Source of the DNA: Berberis thunbergii
Taxonomy: Eukaryota; Streptophyta; Magnoliopsida; Ranunculales; Berberidaceae
Length of the DNA stretch: 64,000 bases
NCBI GenBank assembly: GCA_003290165.1
Contig: QNQO01001859.1
Span: forward strand, 1 to 64,000
Reading direction: 5' to 3'
The position numbers were made by a program, and so were the translations under genes. Shown here piece by piece: positions 35,227-46,949 of the stretch. The notes below the pieces were generated by a model. The model was not told the origin of the DNA and searched no databases. It worked only from the letters and a program-made list of their open reading frames with translations. How positions within the stretch are numbered: the stretch's first letter is position 1; the number at the start of each line of letters is the position of its first letter.

Positions 35227-36354
35227 TATCGTGAGCGGTTTCACGGAAATTTTTAACACTTTGGGGGCCAACAAAGAATAGCTTAACTTGATGGGGGTCA
35301 AAACATAAACAACCCAAACTATTTATTTCCTAAGCTGCTTTTCTTCAATCAGAAATTGTCTAAAATTGTCCATTACAAAATACTATGATAAACAATTACT
35401 AAATACAAAAGACTTCTAAATGGTAGGATTTCTATTTATCAAACATCTCATCTTGATTCATACCATTTCCATAACTAATGAAAAATAGAAGAGTTTGGAT
35501 ACATATTATTAAGAAAGTTGTTTTGGGGATGAAAATTAGATTCGTAACATAAATTAATGACTAGAGTTGTTAAAGCCTTTAGGTCTTTATCTTCCTGTGA
35601 ACTACCTATTTCTCTGCAACCTATAAGAACAAAAAGAGGCCGATTTTTTTTATCTTCTGGACATCTTTTCGTGGCCATATTCAACTCTTCATGTTCTCTA
35701 TATGTATAGACAGCAACTCTTCATGTTCATGATCCGATCGATCTAATTAAAGGTATGTTAATCTCTTTGGTGCTTCTCTTGCATGGCTACTCTGGTTATT
35801 TGATTTGATTTCAGTATAATCTGTAGATTACACAGTAACTCATCTTAGGCTTGGTACTTATTAGATGTTACAATGTACTAACATAGTTTTTATTCGAGTT
35901 GAGTTTAGTAATAATCTATAGATCTAGAGAAATCAATTTTCAACCTTATAGTTTGATACTTGTAAGTTATTAACAGGTGATATTTTAAGTTTGGTTTTGG
36001 TTAACTCAGATATTTAAGCACTGTACTAACACTTTCGGATTTCTATATGGCAATGTGTTTTGGTTTAATAGAGGACTTGCAACTGCATCCACACATATAC
36101 AAGCATTTGTTATATATAGAATTTACCAATTTCCAATTACAGCTTTTTTTGATGTTCTAAATTCATAAGTAGCCAGTAAGTGATTTTGATATTGATTTTG
36201 TGCTTATTGAGTGATAAGTTTTTGTGCATTGAGTGCTAATTAATCTGTATGAATTCTACGATCATAAAAAAAATGAGGGCTAGCATAGAAGAAAAGCTTT
36301 GTATATTGGGTTTTTAATCTGTATTTTTTTTTGTGTGTTTTTTTTTTCAAGATA
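35227..36354. other. Intergenic region and promoter side of the LBD gene
   Basis: No gene was seen. A TTTTTTTTTTCAAG sequence ends three bases before the LBD ATG and looks like a splice acceptor, so a 5' UTR intron is possible. 36145-36230 matches 24253-24400. Confidence 0.45.
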
Positions 36355-37620
36355 ATGAAAGAGAATAACAACGGAGTACATCAAGCCTGTGCTTCATGCA
36401 AACACCAAAGGAAAAAGTGTATAGAGGGATGTCCGTTAGCCCCCTTTTTCCCTTGGACAAAAAACAAAGAATTTCAATCGGTGCACAAGTTGTTTGGTGT
36501 AAGCAATGTACTAAAGCACTTGAATGTTCGCAAGTCCTTTGAAGAAAAAAGAAAAGTCGCAGAAACATTTATATGGGAAGCAGAATGGAGAGAGCGTGAA
36601 CCAGTAGAAGGATGTTATGCAGCTTACTCCAGGGTTTTGCAGGATAATGATCTGCTAAGAAAGGCTTGTAAAGAGGAAGTGGTTCAGAGGCAGCAGCTGC
36701 AGAAAATGGTCCAACAATTAATGAGATATAATCCGGGATTCTTAGATTGGAATAATATCAATGGGAATGGTGTAGGAGGAGTTCATTACAACGCTGGCTG
36801 TTATCCAAATGTTAACGGAAATTTGGCATTGCAATCGATTCCATATAATTATGCTACTTCGCAAGTTCAAATTCCACAACTTCAAGTTGAAGGTCAGGAA
36901 AAGGGGTCTCAAGCATTAGAGACAACTCCACTTTCTTCAGTTTTTCAGCCCAGTCCAGTTGATTGTTTTAACCCACCCTTCTTTCCTTCAGGTATGCTGA
37001 TTCAACCTTTTTGTTTTTAATGAGCTAGAGATACTTGGCCTTCATTTTAGAAGGCAAAGTGTTTGGGATAGGGAGATGATGTTTGTGAATATGGAGTAAC
37101 TTATGAGAAAACCGCGTGATACACCCTGTGTGCGCAAAGCTTTATAGTAGATTTTTTTTTTCTCCTCAAATAGTATTAGGTTATGGTGCGCTCTGAAAAT
37201 TCAAAGTTCTTTGAAGGTCTTCGGTAGACCATATGGATTTAGGCTTCGTTAGTGATCGTAAACCTTTCTGCCTTAGATATGTAGGGAATTATGTTTTTCT
37301 CCAAAGAGAAAAGTTGATAACCTTTTGGGCTCAGAGGCCCATAGCTTGGGTAGGACTCCTATTGGGTTGGATGAACTGGGAGGTAATGCGCTTGGGGCTG
37401 AGTTCTTTGAGTGTGGTTTTATTTTTGTCTAATGTAAAGGTTGTGATCAGCATTCACCAAATAAAAAAGAAAATATTTTGTTGTGAAAATGTATCAGTTT
37501 AATTTCTAAAGTTTAATCTCAAATTGATTTTGATGGCAAATTATTGTGTTTGCTTTCTGTGCAGATATGTATGGGATGAATGTGGAAATCAACAAGACCT
37601 TACGAAATGAAGGAACATGA
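36355..37620 (+). CDS. LBD: LOB-domain (LBD/ASL) transcription factor, two exons
   Basis: Proposed exons 36355-36991 and 37565-37620 (GT-AG intron of 573 bp) give 230 residues. The start is the ATG at 36355; codons upstream have no ATG in frame. The LOB domain begins with CASCKHQRKKCIEGC (residues 12-26), the C-x2-C-x6-C-x3-C DNA-binding motif, followed by the GAS-block-like QSVHKLFGVSNVLKHL and EREPVEGCYAAYSRVLQ. A Gln-rich predicted helix follows. Without splicing the frame reads on to a stop at 37020; splicing instead ends MYGMNVEINKTLRNEGT, which I favour because donor, acceptor and frame all fit. LBDs are plant-specific regulators of organ boundaries, lateral roots and metabolism. The subgroup is not assigned; it resembles the LBD22/27-like branch only loosely. 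Confidence 0.9.
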
Positions 37621-38902
37621 ACTTGGCGATTTCATACTTCTTTGTCCAATTCTTCTTCTGATCAGTGTAGTCTGTACAGTGGAAACACAATGAGAATGCA
37701 TTTTCTAGACAGGAAGTTATAGTATATACAGCTATTTTATTTCACAGTTGTCATTGTTAGAGCTCTTCTGTATGAGGTAGTCTCTCATATGTACTCGGGA
37801 TCTGAGTTATGTAAGTTGATTAAATAAATGCAATCGAGCAGAATTTCCACTGTTGTCAAATTTTTTTCAAGAGAAGATTTAGCTGCATATAGAAAACAAT
37901 ATGTATACCAAAGCCAACATATTTCGATTCCAGTTGCACACACTCTACTCCGGTTGCATCTAATTAGGTCGCGTGGCAAGAGATTAAATGCAGCTATACC
38001 CCTTAATAAAGAAAGTGGATGGAGACACCTTGGTGTTCCTAGACCAAAAACTTATGGTCAAATCACGTGCTATGTTATGGGGAGGCTGCTGCCATGAAGA
38101 GAACCACAAACAGAACACAGCATTAGAAGACCTTTTAGTGACCGAGAGGAGGGGGAATGTCATCAAATTTGATTGAAATGTATGAAACTAGACAAATAAG
38201 ATCTCCTTTGATCTTCTTCTTCTATTTCTTCAAAGTTTGAAAAGTCAGGGATGATGGAATTTTTTTTTTTTTTTGGGACCCTCCATTGATCAATTCAGGA
38301 CCTTGTTGTTGGGAAATGAATGGTGAAGGATTTGCCATGTTTTGGCAAGTCATGAGGTCATGGAGGTATGTCACGTTTTTTTTTGGAAGGATACTAGAAG
38401 ATGAGGGAATTGGGTAGTTCCTTTTTATCCTCCATGTTCATCATAATCCACTTCTATGCCATTTAGTTTTCTATATCTTTGATGTGTTGTGATTTGTAAC
38501 TTAACTTAGGCATTATTGATTTGTGACAAAACTTTCATAAGGTAAAGAAAGTTACATGCTAGCGGATTGCTAAATGTATCACGACACTGCTTAAGAGCAT
38601 CTCCAACATTTTCGGCTTTGAAGGACTCCGGAAAAAAGTCATGTGAACAATCTCATTGTTACTTTACCATGTTTGAAGTAAAAGTCACATAGTTTGAGAC
38701 CACAGAAATTAGAAGTTTCAAGTGAGAAAGCAATTGAAATCCTATATTTTCTTTTTGGTATTAAGAATTTAGTATTGAAGTGGACTTCTCAAAACTGCTT
38801 AAACCATATTTTTAAGGGGGTTCAAGTGTATTACTGGTGACTAGCACACCAAAAAACTGCGAATTATTTAGCCACCAACCAACCGGCAATTGTAGTCGTC
38901 CA
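37621..38902. other. Intergenic region downstream of the LBD gene
   Basis: The LBD 3' UTR likely occupies the first few hundred bases. Overlapping short frames at 37785-38176 have no recognised domain. A T16 run lies near 38260. Confidence 0.4.
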
Positions 38903-39031
38903 TAATTATACATTTTAATGTTTAAAACACGGTCCTGAATTGACATGCTTCGAGAAACATAGGATGGTAATTATACATTTTAATGTTTAAAACACGGTCC
39001 TGAATTGACATGCTTCGAGAACATAGGATGG
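38903..39031. repeat. 65-bp tandem duplication upstream of the ERF gene
   Basis: Two copies (38903-38967 and 38968-39031) start TAATTATACATTTTAATG and end GAACATAGGATGG; they differ only by one A deletion. The pair ends about 450 bp before the ERF start codon. Confidence 0.9.
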
Positions 39032-39479
39032 TAAAAACCTATGTACTTATACGTAAGCATCATCGTACAATCTTTAAAGATATACCTTTTTTTTACCCCA
39101 ACCATTAGTATGGATGCTGAAAATTCAATCCAAGTAAGGATTTTTGTCAAAGCTAGAAGTTGAAATTTCTTCCTAACCTGATACAGATGTCTTCAAAAAG
39201 TGATGATTAACATAAAATATAAAATCATTTTGATTGCAACATCAAACTAAGGGACATCTTTGTAATAAATTTGAACCCAGGTGGTATATTATGAGAAGTT
39301 CCGCTCCACACAAGTGGCCAGTTGAAGGACAAATACTGAAAAGCTCATCATCACCATTTCACCCAAATCCTTCATGTGACCTTCCTTTCACCCAGAACTT
39401 TATCAACTCAACAAACCCTCTAATACAAATACACCAAACTCTCTTATATTTTGATTCAAAACCTCCCCTTGCAACAACT

Positions 39480-40037
39480 ATGGTTCCTTCTTTACAAGGC
39501 TCATCAAGTTCTTCATTAGAAATTGAGTTACCACTAAATGAAAATGACTCACAGGACATGGTGCTCTATGAGGTCCTAAATGAAGCCATGGCAATCGACA
39601 ACTCATTCCCAGCATCATCATCTAGGCCTCCTAATCATGATTATCATCATCATCCAACTGGCATGGAGCCTACGCGACATATTGGGAAGAAGCACTATAG
39701 AGGTGTCAGACGTCGTCCTTGGGGAAAGTATGCAGCGGAGATTCGCGACTCAGCAAGACATGGGGTAAGGGTCTGGTTGGGTACTTTTGATACAGCGGAA
39801 GAGGCAGCCCTGGCATACGACAGGGCTGCCTTTAGAATGAGAGGTGCCAAGGCACTTCTGAACTTTCCTGCAGAAGTCGTCTTGGCATCTGCAAGCGATA
39901 AGTATCGGCCTAATATAAGCTCAACTGGGTCAAGTCCTATTGGTAGTTCAAGTGGAGTTTCCAAGGAGGATGATCAATCTGATCAATCCGAGGGCAGTCA
40001 GATCACAAATTTACAGATTTGGGATCCTAATATTTAG
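39480..40037 (+). CDS. ERF: AP2/ERF transcription factor (ERF subfamily)
   Basis: The single-exon frame from ATG 39480 encodes 185 residues. An upstream extension in frame to 39234 is open but lacks features of coding sequence, so 39480 is preferred. The AP2/ERF domain (about residues 72-133) has [39 protein letters not shown] and ALLNFP; the Ala and Asp at the ERF-diagnostic positions predict GCC-box rather than DRE binding. An N-terminal acidic [13 protein letters not shown] helix may be an activation motif, and there is a His-rich stretch before the domain. The C-terminus is Ser/Asp-rich. The style fits group IX-like ethylene/jasmonate response factors, but this is inferred. No lesion was seen. 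Confidence 0.92.
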   Translation: MVPSLQGSSSSSLEIELPLNENDSQDMVLYEVLNEAMAIDNSFPASSSRPPNHDYHHHPTGMEPTRHIGKKHYRGVRRRPWGKYAAEIRDSARHGVRVWLGTFDTAEEAALAYDRAAFRMRGAKALLNFPAEVVLASASDKYRPNISSTGSSPIGSSSGVSKEDDQSDQSEGSQITNLQIWDPNI

Positions 40038-42270
40038 AAAAAAGATGGTTATTTAGTCATGAAAGGCCTATGTTCTACACTAGGAAGATTGGGCAAGACT
40101 AGTTTCTGATCGTGTTTTGAGAGTGACTTTGTTTAGTGTACACAAGAGGATTATGTTGTAACTGTTTGCAAGCTTTGACGTATATACTGCTTTTACAAAC
40201 TTCATAGTAAACTGAGCTGCATTGCTGAAGTCCCAATGGTAGTATGTACTTGAGATTTGCGATACAATCTCAATCATTTACAAGTAACATGCCTGATACC
40301 TGATTCTCAGTTCCATTTGATAATGGTGAAATGGTTTAGATCACATTTTACATCTTTAGTTATGACTTGTGTCTGATTATGGTAATGAGATTTTAGGAAG
40401 ATGGATGTCAAATTTATTTAATGTTCGAGTGTAGAGGCCTATCAATCTCATAATTAAAAGATCTGAATTGAATTAATGGGGAGTATGTCAGAAGCAATGG
40501 TCAGGTGACAATTTGTCATGCTTTTTAGTTTTATGTTTTGATTTATTTTGCCAACTTCTTCGCGTGTTTAGTTTTGTGTTTGGATCTGGCTATGAATTTT
40601 CAGGTGAGACACCAGGTGCGATTGAAGCATTGGTAACTGGCCCTGAATAAGGGGCGAAACCAGGCATGACGATAGGGCGGATATTAGTGCAGCATTTGGT
40701 TGATGATCCCACCTAGTTATCCTATTAATAGTGCAAGTGATCCATGAATCCAAACACTTGCTATGAAATTGTATGCAAGAGTAGTACAAACATGTCAATT
40801 CATCACAGCCAAAACCTCGTTAAGATGTCTAATTAGCACATGTGGTTAGTCCAAATGTTTTTGAAAAACACGACATTTTTAGTAAATCTTAAACGTCTAA
40901 TTTTTTTTAAATTATTTTTTATCCCTTAACCCCTTCCACCCAAATACAGCTGGCAAGGTTCGAAACTTAGATTTTGATTTCGTCTGCGACAAGTCTAATT
41001 AGATTAAGAAAAAAACAAACACGCTCTTAGTATATATTTGTTGATGAGACATGAAACAATCATCCAATTGTAGCTTGACACTTTTGGCACGAACCAACTC
41101 TAATAGATGATAGTTCGGACGGATCATGCCCAATTCAACTTATAAGTCAGGAGATCAAGCCGAATAATGCCAGGAATCTAGGATCTTGACTTAGGACAGA
41201 ACTGTCAAAATGCAGACCTTTGAGCTAATGGAGCTTGACCTAGGACAAAAATGCTAGAATGCAAACCCTTGAGTTATTATAAGCTTAACACCCATTTAGA
41301 TCACTCCTAGTCCAACTAGGAAAATGTTATTTGAATCCCAGAGGGAAACAAATACTAAGGAAGTTCAAGTTTTGGAAGGGTAATAACCTTACAAGGACAT
41401 AACTTGATAAAGGGAGAACTTGATTAAGATTTTCTTTCTTTATTGTATAATCAAAGTAAAGGAATAGTTAGATAAATTCTTGTGAACAAGAGAAAAAACT
41501 AAGATTGCAACCCTAATTTTATCAAGTTGAAGCCGACCTTCTTGTTTAAAACCTGACCTTATCATCGAAATGCCTTTACCCACCCACATGATGGTCCTTA
41601 GTTCACGGTGGTTTGCTTTACGGGTCAAAGTCAAGTATAACGAATTTGAGCGCATCATCTATTATATCTGGGACAAAAATGGGTTGTTGGCAGAACTTTG
41701 CATGTAAACCTATTTTAATCAATGGGAACGCAACACAATGCACATGTCTTGACCATATTTAAATATCAAGAAAATGTACTATAATTTATCAACCCCCATG
41801 TCATCGTTGTGTCATCTAAGGTTGATCAATATCTTTGACTATCATTGACACATTACGACAGGAATTCGTATAAATTGTTAACACAGATTGCGTAATTGGA
41901 CGATATAAAGAGTAATAACATTTGCAGTATGTAGATTGAATGGTGACTTATAGGGCTAATGAGTTGAATTCGTACCAATCAACTTGTGATTTTTGGCCAA
42001 AAATATTCCATCTTGCAGTTGCTTTCACAATCAAGATCCAATCGGTTTTGTTAAATTGTCAAAATTTAATTCCACATGTTGCGTGGAATTCAACATGATG
42101 CGTCATTTAGTTGAAAATTCAGGGAAATAGAATTGATTGATTTTGTCAAAAGAAATGTTGTGTTCCTTATCAGGCTGCTCCTTTTTTTATTTTTATGACG
42201 TGGATAATCTAAAGTTAATTTTGGTGGTGGAGATAATAATGTAAATGATTTGTCAGCTATCTTAAGCTTG
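40038..42270. other. Intergenic region, no gene seen
   Basis: The ERF 3' UTR lies at the start. 40575-40765 has weakly facing GTGTTTGGATC/GAATCCAAACAC segments that might be a small MITE. 41090-41700 has repeated short motifs (CTTGACTTAGGACA / CTTGACCTAGGACA) in the style of an LTR leader, but no second copy was found. Confidence 0.4.
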
Positions 42271-42776
42271 TTGGAATGATTGATTTTAGAAAGAAACAAG
42301 GGGTTATGGGATTTGTCATCAAATTAGACTTCTCCAAAGCCTTCGATAATGTGTTATGGTGGTACTTGGACTCTATAATGATTTGCATGGGTTTCGACCC
42401 CAAGTGAATTCAGTGGCTTCACACTTGCAAATATGTCCCCCAATTTTTTTGTGAAGATCAATGGAAAGTTACACGGTTTCTTCAAAGGACTTCGCCAAGG
42501 TGACTCTTCGTCTTCCCTACTTTTTGGAATGATTGATTCTAGAAAGAAGCAAGAGGTTTCAGAACTTGTCATTAAATTAGACTTCTCCAAAGCCTTCGAT
42601 AATGTGTCTTGGCGGTACTTGGACTCTATAATGGCTTGCATGGGTTTTGACCCCAAATGAATTCAGTGGCTTCACACTTGCAGATTTGCCGCCAAATTTT
42701 TTGTGAAGATCAATGGAAAGTTGCACGATTTCTTCAAAGGACTCCGCTAAGGTGACCCTTTGTTTCCCCTACTTTT
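42271..42776 (+). pseudogene. LINE reverse transcriptase segment, tandemly duplicated (253-bp unit)
   Basis: Units 42271-42523 and 42524-42776 both encode the RT motif KLDFSKAFDNV(S/L)W(R/W)YLDSI followed by KINGKLHGFFKGLRQGDSSS or its broken equivalent. KLDFSKAFDNVSW carries the first catalytic Asp of non-LTR RTs and LRQGD is the next conserved block. Having the same RT block twice in a row can only be a duplication after insertion. Stops are present in both units. Confidence 0.85.
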
Positions 42777-42854
42777 CACCATAGCGGCAGTGGGGTTGAC
42801 CCAAATGATACTGAAAGTTGTCGAGGCAGGGCTGGTGAAATGTTTTTCAGTAGC

Positions 42855-44200
42855 CAATGTTTTAAAAACCGATTTTCGAGGCGAAGCAGTGTCTCGAAGC
42901 GTACCAAGGCGAAGCGAAGCTTTTTTTCATAAAAAGTGATGAAAAAAATATTAAAAATTTACAAAAAAAACAAAAGAAGCAATCATCAATGCAAGAAATA
43001 ACATGAGTTTGTTTTATATATGTATTAGTGTATTATCTTTTGCAATTTGCATACCTGAAATCTGAATATTTGTCGCAATTTGCAGTGAAGAAGAATTGGA
43101 GACTGAACTTTGAAGTATGAAGTTATCTTACTTGATCCTATAGCCAGCCACAACAACAACTAATAAGCAACCAAAGTGCCAAACAGATCCTCAACATTAT
43201 TATTTTATTCATGTAGTGTAGATCATCAAAGTGAGAAAAAACGGAGTCCAACAAAGTCATGTAGATTGCTCATATATTATTGCATTCATTATTGTATTCC
43301 AAACCGCACATTGTATTCCAAATCACCCATTGTATTCAAAATCACCCATTATATTATTGTATTCATGATTCATGATTCATTATTGTATTCCAGATCACTC
43401 AAATATTATCAAGTCAACGAACCCAATCACCAAATAATGTATTATTGTATTCCCCAAAAAAAAGAAAATTCACATGCAACAACAGAGTCCAGAATACAAT
43501 AAAAAAAATTGAAAATTCTTTAATGTCAGTGGAGCTTCAGTTTGCTATGTAACGGGTTGCGTGGTGGTGGTGCAACTTCAGTTTGCTATGTCGCGGGTTG
43601 CGTGGTGGTTGGTGGAGCTTTGTTCATGGTGAACTGAAGTTGCGTGAAGAACAAGAAGAAGCATAACAGAAGAATGAAAAGCATAAGAACTGAAGAAGGA
43701 AGGAAACAGAGCAGAAGAACTGAAGAAGGAAGGAAACAGGGCAGAAAAAGAAGAAGAAGAAGAGGAACTGAAGAAGGAAGCAGAGCAGAATAACTGAAAA
43801 AGTACTTGAGGACAAACCTGATGAAGTGGTCGAGCAGTCGAGATCGAGCAGAACGTAGAATATTGAATCGACTGATCTTAATCGCAGAACATAGCAGTCA
43901 AATGGAGGAGCTGAGGAACAGAACACAGAAGACTTAATGGACTGATCTGAATTGTGGATGATCACAGATCTGAATCGTCTCTTATCATCCAAAATTTTCT
44001 CCTCATCGGCTCCTCATTTTCTTCTTTTCTCCTTCCTCCAAAGGGCTCGATTTGGGGGTGATCAGAGACGGATTTTTCTCAAGATTCAAGTCAGATCATA
44101 ATTTCACATGAATCTGACTCGTACGCTTCAGTACGAGCAGACTCGTACGCTTCACATGTAAAACTCGTCCGAATTATTTTTTTGGGTGACTCGTACGCTT
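42855..44200. mobile_element. Insertion within the LINE, unclassified DNA element
   Basis: The left edge reads CAATGTTTTAAAAACCGATT, like the hAT ends (CAGTGTTCTAAAAATCG) at 57238 and 60660. GCGAAGC/GAAGCGTAC motifs near the left face GTACGCTTC motifs at 44123-44199 on the right. LINE coding sense resumes at FEVISSLKINF near 44200. It contains short TTGTATTCCAAATCACCCA repeats (43290-43400) and a GAAGAAGAA-rich run (43640-43790). The right end was not defined. Confidence 0.45.
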
Positions 44201-44229
44201 CAATCAATTTGAGGTGATCTCTAGTCTTA

Positions 44230-45317
44230 AAATCAATTTTCACAAATTGGTTCTTTTGGTCATCGGTGAGGTCACCAATCTGCCCTAACTTGCTTGGTTG
44301 TTTGGATGTGCAGCTGATATTCTTCCCGACAACATTTGTGTGCGAGATTCAAAACTAAAGTTGTGTGGGATAAGATAATTGAAAGAATGGAAGCTAAGAT
44401 GGTGTCTTGGAAGCGCAAATGTCTCTCAAAAACTGGAAGGTTGAACCTGATTAAATCCATTTTCGCTTCCATCTCGGTTTACCTCCTGTCTCTTATTAAG
44501 GTGTCAACTTTTATTGCTACCAAAATGGATCAGATTATGCAAGATTTCCACTGGGGTTTAACTTTGCACTGGGGTTTAATATATGCGGAGATCGATTATC
44601 ATTGACAAATATGGTTGGAACAGATGGGAGTGTGAAGTTACAACCAAGTATGTCCCTTTTGGATGCTCTATGTGGAAATCCATCTCGTTGCTCTAATGAG
44701 TTATATCCTTACACCTCGATCCTATGCTCTAATAGAGAAATGATTTCATTCTAGAAATATAAATGGTGTAGCATTCTTCTTCTTAAGGATTTGTTCCCCC
44801 TTTTGTTTAATATATGCTCTATAAAAAATGGTCGGGAAAATAGCTTCTCGGTAAATGGAGAATCTTGGGATCTTCCCTTCCGAAGACATCTAATTGAAGG
44901 TGAGTTAGAGGAGGCGGAAAATTTAAAACAATTGCTTGAAGACCAAGCTATCTATGAAGGTCCTGACGGGTTGGAGGGAAAGGAAAAATGATTAGCTTTT
45001 CGGTTAAAGAGTTTTCTGAGTCCCTAGCCGCTCCAATTTATGAGACTCGCTCTAATTCTTTCATCACTTCCCATAATAACTTGGTTTGGGTCAAATATCT
45101 TCTTCCAATTATCAATTTCTTTTGTCGGTCGGTCTTGCTTGAGAGAATCCTGACTAAAGAGGTTTTAAGGAATAGAATAATTTTCACGGGAAGCGTCTAT
45201 ATGCTTTGCAATGAGAATGATGAGATTGTTGATCATTTGCTTTTTCATTGTCAATTATCTAAGTTTATTTGGAGTATTTTTCTTGCAGAATTTGGGGTAA
45301 GTATCATGTTTTCATAG
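44230..45317 (+). pseudogene. LINE ORF2 C-terminal fragments
   Basis: 44336-44605 encodes ARFKTKVVWDKIIERMEAKM and LSKTGRLNLIKSIFASISVY, the conserved block after LINE RT. 44988-45317 encodes a zf-RVT-like region (FSVKEFSESL, RILTKEVLRNR, LCNENDEIVDHLLFHC). They are in different frames with stops between, so the protein is dead. Confidence 0.8.
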
Positions 45318-45948
45318 CTCCATTTTGGACTGGTTAAGTTGGTGATCTCGTACAATCACCATCGTCTCACGGAATGGTTTTGGCATAGGGTTCCCTATGT
45401 GATTATGTGACGCGTATGGAAGGACAGAAATAGGAGGGTCTTTGAGGGGCTTAATAGATCAGAGCACACCGTTTCCGTAAATATTAGAGAATTATTGTGG
45501 AGAATGGGCAAGGCATGTAATATTTATAGGGACATATTATTTTTTAATATTTTCATGGTGTCGTGGCAATCCTTGCTTTAGGATTGCATCTTGTGTAATT
45601 TCCTTTCCTTCATCATTTCAATAATAATCTTCGTGTTTTACCGCAAAAAAAAAAGAATAATTGAAATTTAGAAAGAAAAAAAAATAGCATCTGCCAGTGC
45701 ATCAAATATTTTGTGTTTGCAGGGTCAAGGATACACCTAATTTTTCACAAAAGGGGACTTCAATAATGCTACTATCTAACTTAGGTCTTAGACAAAATTT
45801 CTCCCATCTCATCATCTAAACACCAAATGCAGATAAGGCAAAACTTTAAGCAAGATTCACACATAGTTATACCTAGGCCTTGCCCAATTTTATTGCTTCA
45901 TTTATCAGAGTTTACACTGACTCTTATCCAATTCACATATATATATAT

Positions 45949-46234
45949 AGTTGTAATTAAACGAAAAAAATGTAATTCTACTAAGGAAATAAATCATATT
46001 GCATTTATTGTTTTGCATTCACTTCCTTTATCTCATTTAATATATCTTTTTGTAACATTTCTTTCTCCTTTTCTTATTCTCTATACACACCGAAAACACT
46101 CTACAAATGAAACAACTTCAAGTCTATTTATAGGCAAAAACATTTATCTAGGGGGTGACACCTAGCTTTCACATGGGATAAGTTTATGCCACCTCTAGCA
46201 GGTGGACATCCACCATCTTTTAGCTTCTTTTACA
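45949..46234 (-). repeat. 3' LTR of the copia element
   Basis: Aligns with 61063-61326 almost throughout, including the minus-strand TATA box CTATAAATAG. In element orientation it starts TGTAAAAGAAGC. Just inside, the minus strand reads CCTAGGGGGAGTAT, a polypurine tract. Confidence 0.85.
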
Positions 46235-46365
46235 ATACTCCCCCTAGGATGTTCACCTTAATGACCTCATGAAAACTTTGAAAGGAAAATCTAATGAGGA
46301 AAACTATATCCAAAGATAGAGTATCATATTTTGTACCCTTAAAGTCCCGTTGGATGCCCAAAATG

Positions 46366-46878
46366 TTGCCTCATCAAAACCTTGCTAAGAAAACTCAGTG
46401 GGACAAAACCTCAGCGAAGGGAAAAGAGTACAACACACATTTTGAAAATGGTGTTTAACTCACGTATGTTCTGGAGTACATGAGTATATCCTTACGTAAT
46501 GAAGGTTGTATCACCATCAGTGCTACGTAATGAAGGTTGTATCACCATCATTGCTGCCTCGTTAAAACCTCGATAGAAAAAACCAATGGGATAAAACCAT
46601 GTCGAAAGAAAAAGAGTACAACCACCACTTATGCATACTTAAGGATGATGTATGCAGATAATGCCGCCTCGTTAAAACCTTACCAGGAAAATCCAGTGGG
46701 AAAAACCTTGCCGAAGGAAAAACTGTACAACGTGTATAAATCAAATATACTTCTATATGATTTTGTAGCATACTTCTGGATGCTTTCTTAGGAGAATGCT
46801 TCTGAATGTTGCTGCCTCATTAAAACTTTGACGGGAAAATCCAATGGGATAAAATCGCGTCGAAGAAAAAAGAGTACT
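46366..46878. repeat. Four ~70-bp repeats between copia pol and the 3' LTR
   Basis: Copies near 46366, 46553, 46662 and 46808 follow TGC(C/T)(G/T)CCTC(G/A)TTAAAAC, then GGAAAA(T)CCA(G/A)TGGGA, then AAAGAGTAC. Such TTAAAACC...CAGTGGGA repeats are common in plant copia elements of this kind. Between the first two lies a perfect-style 31-bp tandem duplication (TACGTAATGAAGGTTGTATC start) at 46494-46555. Confidence 0.75.
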
Positions 46879-46949
46879 GTCCAAATATAGTATACATCTT
46901 GCCCAAATATAGTATACTTCAGGATACTGTCACGAATATATTTCTAGAT

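Larger units (their letters stand above)
42271..45652 (+). mobile_element. Broken L1-type LINE with an internal insertion
   Basis: Fragments of ORF2 lie in order on the plus strand: RT (42300-42850), C-terminal RT-flanking region (44215-44600) and zf-RVT region (44990-45320), ending at a poly(A) run at 45643-45652 after TCATTTCAATAATAATC. The 5' half (endonuclease, ORF1) is missing. A foreign segment occupies about 42855-44200. Multiple stops make it dead. No flanking target duplication was identified. Confidence 0.85.

Noticed and set aside
37785..38176. Three overlapping ORFs downstream of the LBD gene
   Set aside because: Short, on both strands, no recognisable motif; probably the LBD 3' flank.
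39234..39479. N-terminal extension of the ERF frame
   Set aside because: Open by chance in what looks like leader sequence; the ATG at 39480 starts typical ERF N-terminal sequence.
43624..43992. 122-codon minus-strand ORF
   Set aside because: Cys/Phe/Ser-rich translation of a GAAGAA-rich repeat on the other strand; no domain.
46366..46878. CRISPR-like spaced repeats
   Set aside because: Plant copia internal repeats of ~70 bp with degenerate units and unequal spacing; no CRISPR context in a plant nuclear sequence.
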